The notes under the pieces are model-generated. The model worked only from the letters and a program-made list of their open reading frames with translations. It did not search any database and was not told the origin of the DNA. From Pseudomonadota bacterium (lineage in GTDB: Bacteria > Pseudomonadota > Gammaproteobacteria > Pseudomonadales > Pseudomonadaceae): a DNA stretch of 20,376 nt. The position numbers and the translations under genes were made by a program. Position 1 is the stretch's first letter, and each line of letters begins with the position of its first letter. Positions 14,895 through 20,376 of the stretch are shown here, piece after piece. The stretch spans positions 1 to 20,376 of the forward strand of contig JAEWGL010000207.1 of the NCBI GenBank assembly GCA_023388335.1. Direction: 5' to 3'.

Positions 14895-17540
14895 CTACAA
14901 CGCCCGGGCCAGAAATGCCGCGGTCATGCTGTCGGCGCACGCGGCCACCTGCTCTGGCACGCCGCTGGCCACCACCGTCCCGCCCGCGTTACCTGCCCCT
15001 GGCCCGATGTCGATCACCCAATCACTCTGCGCCACCACGCGCATGTCGTGCTCCACCACGACCACCGTATGCCCGCCATCGACCAGGCGGTTCAACTGCA
15101 CCAGCAAGCGATCCACATCCTGCGGATGCAGGCCGTTGGTCGGCTCATCGAGCACGTACAGCGTCGCGCCGCGGGCCATGCGTTGCAGTTCGGTGGCCAG
15201 CTTGATGCGCTGCGCCTCGCCGCCCGACAGCTCAGTCGCCGGTTGCCCCAGGCGCAGGTAGCCCAGGCCGATTTCCTGCAGCACCTGCAGCGAACGTCTC
15301 ACCGGGGCTTGCTCGGCAAATACCTCGAGCGCCTGGTCCACGGTCAACTGCAGCACCTGGGCGATGTCCAGGCCTTCCCAGGTCACCGCCAGGGTCTGCG
15401 GGTTGTAGCGCGCGCCATGGCAGGTGGGGCAGGGCGCGTAGACGCTGGGCATGAACAACAGCTCGACGCTGACGAAGCCTTCGCCTTCGCAGGTCTCGCA
15501 GCGGCCCTTGGCCACGTTGAAGGAGAAGCGCCCGGCATCGAAGCCCTGCGCTTTAGCCTGCTCGGTCGCGGCAAAGAGCTTGCGTACATGGTCGAACAGG
15601 CCAGTGTAGGTGGCCAGGTTCGAGCGCGGGGTGCGGCCGATGGGTTTCTGGTCGACCTGAACCAAACGCTTGATCGCTTCGAGCCCAGCACTCACGCGGC
15701 CGCCGCTGGCCTGTACCGGCTCGTCCTCCAGGCTCTGCTCGTCGGCTTCGGCAGCGCTGCCAGGCTGGCCCAGATGCGTGCCGACCAGGTCCAGCAGGGC
15801 CTGGCTGACCAGGCTGGACTTGCCGGAGCCGGAGATGCCGGTCACGGCGGTGAAGCAGCCAAGGGGAAACTCGGCGCTGAGGTCGTCGAGGTTGTTGCGG
15901 GTAATGCCTTCCAGGCGCAGCCATTCGCGTGGCGCGCGGGGGCTGCGCGGCGCGGGCGCCTGTTCGGCGAACAGGTAGGCGCGGGTGCGCGAATCGGCAA
16001 CTTGTTCAAGGCCTGCGGGCGGGCCGCTGTAGAGGATTTGCCCGCCATGCTCACCGGCGGCGGGGCCGACATCGATGAGCCAATCGGCGCGGCGCATGGT
16101 GTCCAGGTCGTGCTCGACGACGAACACCGAGTTGCCCGATGCCTTCAGGCGTTGCAAGGCCTCGAACAGGGCTTCGCTGTCGGCGGGGTGCAGGCCGGCC
16201 GACGGTTCGTCGAGCACGTAGATCACCCCGAACAGCTGCGAGTTGAGCTGGGTGGCCAGGCGCAGGCGTTGCAGCTCGCCGGATGACAGGGTCGGGGTGC
16301 TGCGCTCCAGGGCCAGGTAGCCCAGGCCCAGGTCGATGAGCGGGGCGATGCGCAGCAGCAGTTCGCTGGCGATGCGCTGGGCGGCCAGGCGCTTTTCCAG
16401 GGAGAGGTTGGGCGTGTGGCGCACGTCCGGGCCGCCGGCATGGGCATTGTCGCCCTTGGCCGCGCGTTGTTGGCGGGCCTCTCGGGTTTGCTGGTGGGTG
16501 AGGACGGCGCCCGGTTGTTCGGCCTGTTCCAGGTAGTCGGGCGCGACCACGGTTTCGAGCACCTCGGCCAGCTCGCGCAACGACATGTGCGACAGCTCGG
16601 CGATGTCCAGGCCGGCAAAGGTCACGCTCAGGGCCTCGCGCTTCAGGCGCTTGCCATCGCACAGCGGGCAAGGACTGGGGCGCATGTACTGCGCCACGCG
16701 CTTGCGCATCTGCGCGCTTTGCGAGTGCATGAAGGTGTGCAGGAGGTAGCGCTTGGCGCCGCTGAAGGTGCCCTGGTAGCTGGGTTCGAGCTTGCGCTTG
16801 AGGGCGGCGCGCGTCTGCGCCGGCGTGAGCCCGGCATACACCGGCACGGTGGGGGTTTCTTCGGTGAACAGAATCCAGTCGCGCTGCTGCTGCGGCAGGT
16901 CGCGCCAGGGGGTGTCGACGTCATAGCCCAGGGTCACCAGGATGTCGCGCAGGTTCTGGCCTTGCCACGCCATGGGCCAGGCCGCCACGGCGCGTTCGCG
17001 GATGGTCAGCGACGGGTCGGGGACCATGGAGTCTTCGGTAATCTCGTACACCCGCCCCAGGCCGTGGCACTCGGGGCAGGCACCTTGCGGCGTGTTGGGC
17101 GAGAAATCCTCGGCGTAGAGCATCGGCTGCTCGGCCGGGTAGCTGCCAGCGCGGGAGTAGAGCATGCGGATCGAGCTCGACAGGGTGGTGACGCTGCCCA
17201 CCGAGGACCGCGCGCTGGGCGTGCCGCGCTGCTGTTGCAGGGCCACCGCCGGGGGCAGGCCCTCGATGGCGTCGACGTCGGGCACGCCCACCTGGTCGAT
17301 CAGCCGCCGGGCATAGGGCGCGACCGATTCGAAGTAGCGCCGCTGGGCTTCGGCATAGAGGGTGGAGAAGGCCAGCGAAGACTTGCCGGAGCCCGATACG
17401 CCGGTGAACACCACCAGGGCATCGCGGGGAATATCCACGTCGACGTTCTTGAGGTTGTGTTCACGAGCGCCCCGCACCCGGACGAAGCCGGTGCCTTCGG
17501 GCAGTGCAGCAGGGGTGGGGGTAGCGGGGCGTGGTGGCAT
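14895..17540 (-). CDS. Class II UvrA-like ABC ATPase without UvrB-binding domain
   Basis: 881 residues (canonical UvrA about 940). Two ABC modules: Walker A TGVSGSGKSS (46-55) and TGISGSGKSS (567-576), signatures LSSGELQRLRL and LSGGEAQRIKL (from 418 and 771), Walker B DEPSAGLHP and DEPTNGLHP (444 and 798). Cysteine pairs stand at 155/158, 291/294, 681/684 and 704/707. Between the Walker A module (SSVGSVTTL..., to about 131) and NTPQGACPECHG (149-160) only some 15 residues remain where canonical UvrA has the roughly 115-residue UvrB-binding domain and the first CxxC pair. This is the class II (UvrA2-like) form, linked in other bacteria to DNA-damage tolerance or drug self-resistance. It should not load UvrB, so an independent role from uvrC in this window is inferred. 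AAGGA precedes the ATG. Confidence 0.9.
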   Translation of the reverse strand: MPPRPATPTPAALPEGTGFVRVRGAREHNLKNVDVDIPRDALVVFTGVSGSGKSSLAFSTLYAEAQRRYFESVAPYARRLIDQVGVPDVDAIEGLPPAVALQQQRGTPSARSSVGSVTTLSSSIRMLYSRAGSYPAEQPMLYAEDFSPNTPQGACPECHGLGRVYEITEDSMVPDPSLTIRERAVAAWPMAWQGQNLRDILVTLGYDVDTPWRDLPQQQRDWILFTEETPTVPVYAGLTPAQTRAALKRKLEPSYQGTFSGAKRYLLHTFMHSQSAQMRKRVAQYMRPSPCPLCDGKRLKREALSVTFAGLDIAELSHMSLRELAEVLETVVAPDYLEQAEQPGAVLTHQQTREARQQRAAKGDNAHAGGPDVRHTPNLSLEKRLAAQRIASELLLRIAPLIDLGLGYLALERSTPTLSSGELQRLRLATQLNSQLFGVIYVLDEPSAGLHPADSEALFEALQRLKASGNSVFVVEHDLDTMRRADWLIDVGPAAGEHGGQILYSGPPAGLEQVADSRTRAYLFAEQAPAPRSPRAPREWLRLEGITRNNLDDLSAEFPLGCFTAVTGISGSGKSSLVSQALLDLVGTHLGQPGSAAEADEQSLEDEPVQASGGRVSAGLEAIKRLVQVDQKPIGRTPRSNLATYTGLFDHVRKLFAATEQAKAQGFDAGRFSFNVAKGRCETCEGEGFVSVELLFMPSVYAPCPTCHGARYNPQTLAVTWEGLDIAQVLQLTVDQALEVFAEQAPVRRSLQVLQEIGLGYLRLGQPATELSGGEAQRIKLATELQRMARGATLYVLDEPTNGLHPQDVDRLLVQLNRLVDGGHTVVVVEHDMRVVAQSDWVIDIGPGAGNAGGTVVASGVPEQVAACADSMTAAFLARAL

Positions 17541-17635
17541 GGTGCGTTCCTTGTCTGCGTCTGGCCCTACACTATCGCGTCACGGCGGCGAAGCGAAACC
17601 CGCATGGCTCACCGCTCCGACGCCGACGGCGGCCT

Positions 17636-17655
17636 GCGCGCGGCATGCCGCGCGC
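17636..17655. terminator. 20-bp perfect palindrome directly after proP
   Basis: Arms GCGCGCGGCA and TGCCGCGCGC meet without a spacer one base beyond the proP stop codon. The structure is very GC-rich but lacks a T tract; it may protect the mRNA end or help terminate before the UvrA-like gene 116 bases away. Confidence 0.45.
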
Positions 17656-17656
17656 C

Positions 17657-19159
17657 TCAGTTGATGCGCGGATGCTGTTGCACCAGATGCTTGCGCTTGG
17701 CTTCCAGCTCGGCGATCTGGGTGTCGATGTCTTCGATCTTCTGTTCGATGTTGTCGTGATGCTCCTGCAGCAGCTCGCGCGCTTCCTCGATGTCGGACGC
17801 CGCGGGCGCCGCGCCGCGCAGGGGTTTGTTCGCGGTTTCCTTCATGGTCACCCCGGTGACCAGGCCGACCACGGCGACCACCATCAGGTAATAGGCCGGC
17901 ATGTAGAGATCGTTGGTGCTCTCCACCAGCCAGGCCACGGCGGCCGGGGTCAGGCCGGCGATCAGCACCGAGACGTTGAAGGCGCTGGCCAGGGCGCTGT
18001 AGCGGATGTGCGTGGGGAACATCGCCGGAAGGGTCGAGGCCATCACACCGATGAAGAAGTTGAGCAAGACCGCCAGCATCAGTAAGCCGGCGAAGATCAG
18101 CCCGAGGACGCCGCTGTTGATCAGCATGAAGGCAGGGATGGCCAGGAAGAACAGCCCGACGCTGCCACAGATGACGAAGGGCCGGCGTCCGACCTTGTCG
18201 CTGACCAGGCCGATCATGGGCTGGACGAACAACATGCCGACCATGATCGCGATGATGATCAGCACGCCGTGGTTTTCGCTGTAGTGCAGGTTGTGGGTCA
18301 GGTAGCTCGGCATGTAGGTGAGCAACATGTAGTAGGTGACGTTGGTCGCGACCACCACGCCGATGCAGGTGATCAGGCTACGCCAGTGCTTGGTCGCCAC
18401 CTCCTTGAACGACACCCGCGGGCCCGCCGCCAGGCCTTCGCGGTCGCCCTGTTCGAGCTGTTCGACATGCTGCTGGAAGGCCGGGGTCTCTTCGAGGGCG
18501 TGGCGCAGGTAGAGCCCGATGATGCCCAAGGGCAGGGCGAGGAAGAACGGCAGGCGCCAGCCCCACTCCTGGAACTGCTCTTCACCCAGGACGGTGGAAA
18601 TCATCACGACCACGCCGGCGCCAAGGACAAAACCTGCGATCGAGCCGAAGTCGAGCCAGCTGCCGAGAAAGCCGCGCTTGCGGTCTGGGGCGTACTCGGC
18701 GACGAAGATCGAGGCGCCGGTGTATTCACCGCCGACCGAAAAGCCCTGGGCCATCTTCGCCAACAGCAGCAGGATCGGCGCCCAGATGCCGATCGAGGCA
18801 TAGGAGGGGATCAGCCCGATGGCGAAGGTGCTGAGCGACATGATCACGATGGTCGCCGCCAGGACTTTCTGCCGCCCGTAGCGGTCGCCCAGCGCGCCGA
18901 AGAACAGCCCGCCCAACGGCCGGATCAGGAAGGGCACCGAGAAGGTCGCCAGCGCGGCGATCATCTGCACGCCGGGGTCGGCGCCAGGGAAGAATACCTT
19001 CCCGAGCACGTAGGCGACGAAGCCGTAAACGCCAAAGTCGAACCACTCCATGGCATTGCCAAGGGCAGCGGCGGTGATCGCCTTGCGCATCTTGGCGTCG
19101 TCGACAATGGTGATATCGTTGAGCCCAATGGGTTTGACGCTTTTTTTGAAAGGTTTCAT
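17657..19159 (-). CDS. proP: Osmoprotectant/proton symporter ProP
   Basis: MFS transporter for proline, glycine betaine, ectoine and related solutes, activated by hyperosmotic stress in the inner membrane. 500 residues, the same length as E. coli ProP, which it follows almost end to end: GNAMEWFDFGVYGFVAY (about 34-50), LGDRYGRQK of the MFS loop 2-3, AKMAQGFSVGGEYTGASIF, twelve helices and a C-terminal heptad-repeat tail (about 455-500, ASDIEEARELL...IEDIDTQIAELEAKRKHLVQQHPRI) corresponding to the osmosensory antiparallel coiled coil. The ATG at 19159 is set by this alignment; longer in-frame starts to 19258 add non-homologous residues. A G-C hairpin stands in the leader. It is divergent from the acetyltransferase across a repeat-filled gap. 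Confidence 0.95.
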   Translation of the reverse strand: MKPFKKSVKPIGLNDITIVDDAKMRKAITAAALGNAMEWFDFGVYGFVAYVLGKVFFPGADPGVQMIAALATFSVPFLIRPLGGLFFGALGDRYGRQKVLAATIVIMSLSTFAIGLIPSYASIGIWAPILLLLAKMAQGFSVGGEYTGASIFVAEYAPDRKRGFLGSWLDFGSIAGFVLGAGVVVMISTVLGEEQFQEWGWRLPFFLALPLGIIGLYLRHALEETPAFQQHVEQLEQGDREGLAAGPRVSFKEVATKHWRSLITCIGVVVATNVTYYMLLTYMPSYLTHNLHYSENHGVLIIIAIMVGMLFVQPMIGLVSDKVGRRPFVICGSVGLFFLAIPAFMLINSGVLGLIFAGLLMLAVLLNFFIGVMASTLPAMFPTHIRYSALASAFNVSVLIAGLTPAAVAWLVESTNDLYMPAYYLMVVAVVGLVTGVTMKETANKPLRGAAPAASDIEEARELLQEHHDNIEQKIEDIDTQIAELEAKRKHLVQQHPRIN

Positions 19160-19195
19160 GCAAGGTACTCTGTCGCTGACCTGTCCTGTCATACC

Positions 19196-19212
19196 CTGCG
19201 CGTGCCGCGCAG
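19196..19212 (-). promoter_or_regulatory. Hairpin in the proP leader
   Basis: CTGCGCG (19196-19202) and CGCGCAG (19206-19212) pair perfectly around TGC, 37 bases before the proP start codon. E. coli proP has a structured leader acted on by ProQ; a similar role here is speculation. Confidence 0.4.
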
Positions 19213-19298
19213 AGATATGCGCGTGTGCTTGGCTCGCGCGCCATCGTTTCAATGGCATGGGCTCTTTCGCATCAGATACAAAAAGACACTAAATAATT

Positions 19299-19317
19299 CA
19301 CCGCTTGCGGTGTTTTT
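19299..19317 (+). terminator. Small hairpin with T tract in the proP upstream region
   Basis: CACCGC (19299-19304) and GCGGTG (19307-19312) are complementary, followed by five T on the plus strand. No plus-strand gene ends here; on the minus strand it would lie about 140 bases upstream of proP. Confidence 0.35.
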
Positions 19318-19354
19318 CCATTAAGGGCAGGCTCAGGCGCCGAACTCCGAGCCG

Positions 19355-19393
19355 CAAGCTTCAAGCTTCAAGCTTCAAGCTTCAAGCTTCAAG
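19355..19393. repeat. Tandem repeat (CAAGCTT), 5.6 copies
   Basis: Five perfect 7-base units from 19355 to 19389 plus CAAG. Each unit overlaps the palindrome AAGCTT. It is the first of three tandem tracts in the 380-base gap between proP and the acetyltransferase; no gene lies in the gap. The leucine-rich frame across it is a by-product of the repeats. Confidence 0.95.
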
Positions 19394-19417
19394 AAAAAGC
19401 AAGCCAGGCACCCAGCT

Positions 19418-19465
19418 GCTCTTGCTCTTGCTCTTGCTCTTGCTCTTGCTCTTGCTCTTGCTCTT
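19418..19465. repeat. Tandem repeat (GCTCTT), 8 copies
   Basis: Eight perfect 6-base units with no interruption. The tract abuts the next 7-base tract without a spacer. The strands are strongly skewed (no A on the plus strand). Confidence 0.95.
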
Positions 19466-19504
19466 GCTTGCAGCTTGCAGCTTGCAGCTTGCAGCTTGCA
19501 GCTT
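19466..19504. repeat. Tandem repeat (GCTTGCA), 5.6 copies
   Basis: Five perfect 7-base units (19466-19500) plus GCTT. GCTTG is complementary to the CAAGC of the first tract, so the two 7-base tracts could pair as an interrupted stem with the 6-base tract in the loop. It ends 35 bases before the acetyltransferase start. Confidence 0.95.
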
Positions 19505-19539
19505 AGAAATTCCCTAACCGCCATCTGGAGAAAACGTCC

Positions 19540-20031
19540 TTGAACGCCCCGTCCTTGCGCGTGCTTCGCGCCGACTACCACGACCCACTGCACGCCAACG
19601 CCATCGCCCATCTGCTGGATCATTACAGCCGCGATGCCATGGGCGGCGGCGAGCCTCTGCCCCGCGTGGTGCTCGACACCCTCGCCAGCGAACTGGCCAA
19701 GCGGCCCCATGCCTACAGCATATTGGCGTTCGACGGCCAGGCGCCGGTCGGGCTGGTGAACTGCTTCGAAGGGTTCTCCACCTTCGCCTGCCGGCCGCTG
19801 GTCAACGTGCACGATGTGGTCGTGCTCGATACGCATCGCGGCCGCGGCATCAGCCAGCTGATGCTGGCCGAGGCCGAGACCATCGCCCGCGAGCGCGGCT
19901 GCTGCAAGATGACCATGGAAGTGCTGGAGGGCAACCAGCCCGCGCAAAAGGCCTACCGCAAGCTCGGCTATGGCAGCTATGAGCTGGACCCGGCGATGGG
20001 CAAGGCGATGTTCTGGCAGAAGGTCCTGTAA
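19540..20031 (+). CDS. GNAT-family N-acetyltransferase
   Basis: 163 residues. The acetyl-CoA-binding motif A is clear: VHDVVVLDTHRGRGISQLML with R100-G-R-G-I104, followed by AEAETIARERGC and the motif-B-like N132-Q-P-A-Q-K-A-Y139 with KLGY. The substrate cannot be told; small-molecule or protein amines are both possible. Start is TTG 19540, with GGAG nine bases upstream and no nearby ATG. The tandem repeats end just before this ribosome binding site, so copy number could affect its promoter or leader. A perfect 11-base hairpin follows the gene. Confidence 0.88.
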   Translation: MNAPSLRVLRADYHDPLHANAIAHLLDHYSRDAMGGGEPLPRVVLDTLASELAKRPHAYSILAFDGQAPVGLVNCFEGFSTFACRPLVNVHDVVVLDTHRGRGISQLMLAEAETIARERGCCKMTMEVLEGNQPAQKAYRKLGYGSYELDPAMGKAMFWQKVL

Positions 20032-20076
20032 TCGAGGCGGGGCACTGGCCGACACGCGGCCCCGCAGGCTGGGGGT

Positions 20077-20109
20077 GTTTCAGGCGCCTCTGAACGCAGC
20101 GCCTGAAAC
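20077..20109 (+). terminator. Hairpin behind the acetyltransferase gene
   Basis: GTTTCAGGCGC (20077-20087) and GCGCCTGAAAC (20099-20109) pair perfectly around 11 bases, 45 bases beyond the stop. There is no T run on the plus strand, so it may terminate weakly or only stabilise the 3' end. Confidence 0.5.
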
Positions 20110-20200
20110 CACACCATGCCCGGGCTGCTTATAGTAGGAGCCCCGCCCAACCTGCTGGGCTGCGCTGCCAGGCAGAGAAAAAGGCCTGCAAGCGCGGCAC

Positions 20201-20339
20201 CCTGTGGGAGCGCGCCTTGTGCCGGGAACGGGCGCATAGCGGCCGTAGAATCAGCCATACCATTTTTTCTGACACACCGCGATTGCAGGTTTTGCGGCCG
20301 CTATGCGCCCGTTCGCGGCACAAGGCGCGCTCCCACAGG
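20201..20339. repeat. REP-type long inverted repeat (REPIN-like)
   Basis: Two 45-base arms (20201-20245 and 20295-20339) are reverse complements with one mismatch (G at 20225). They face each other across 49 bases. The outer ends read CCTGTGGGAGCGCGCC, containing the GTGGGAGCG core of P. putida-group REP sequences. Such elements are non-autonomous and moved by RAYT transposases encoded elsewhere. The region 20032-20376 contains no gene that I can support. Confidence 0.85.
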
Positions 20340-20376
20340 TTCAGCTAAATCAAGAAGTTAGCAGTTACCCGTGAGG

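Noticed and set aside
14895..17759. Plus-strand frames opposite the UvrA-like gene (for example 14775-16286 and 16416-17759)
   Set aside because: Antisense shadows of a gene with complete ABC signature motifs.
19355..19504. CRISPR-like array
   Set aside because: Units are 6-7 bases, contiguous and without spacers; no cas genes nearby.
19305..19517. Frame with a long leucine run
   Set aside because: Produced by the CTCTTG-type tandem repeats; no ribosome binding site and no homology expected.

Overview
This is chromosomal DNA of a fluorescent Pseudomonas, most likely of the P. putida / P. entomophila / P. mosselii type. The evidence is the gene order gacA-uvrC-pgsA-tRNA-Gly, the TTG-started gacA, a DUF2388 gene, the high-GC codon use and REP-type repeats with a GTGGGAGCG core near the right end.

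Left core (1-5705): the 3' part of the copper/silver RND pump gene cusA, a convergent ZIP-like membrane protein gene, then gacA, uvrC and pgsA in one direction, followed by tRNA-Gly(GCC) with its own promoter. The last 18 bases of the tRNA equal the known attachment site of ICEclc/PAGI-2-type elements.

Accessory block (5706-~11600): behind the tRNA lies a relic of a type VI secretion locus with the order of P. aeruginosa HSI-II (sfa, small lipoprotein orfX, fha/tagH, tssJ, tssK). sfa has lost its 5' half and tssK stops after about 33 recognisable residues, where it is joined to the 3' tail of another gene. Next comes a gene broken by one in-frame TGA and one frameshift, then an intact orphan lipoprotein with a TAATG junction; together these look like debris of an effector/accessory/immunity module. 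The DNA then becomes AT-richer and carries an orphan E. coli-type riboflavin synthase.

Right part (~11600-20376): a Fur-box-preceded FhuE-like TonB-dependent siderophore receptor, a hairpin-rich gap, a DUF2388 gene, a class II UvrA-like ABC protein lacking the UvrB-binding domain, the osmoprotectant transporter ProP, a gap packed with three abutting tandem repeats, a GNAT acetyltransferase and a long REP-type inverted repeat.

No complete new system is evident. The most informative parts are the decayed T6SS/effector island at the tRNA-Gly hot spot, the effector-tail fusion, the repaired reading of the broken gene, the orphan riboflavin synthase next to an iron-uptake gene, and the triple repeat tract between proP and the acetyltransferase. 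All family assignments come from reading the sequence and recalled family features; no database search was run.
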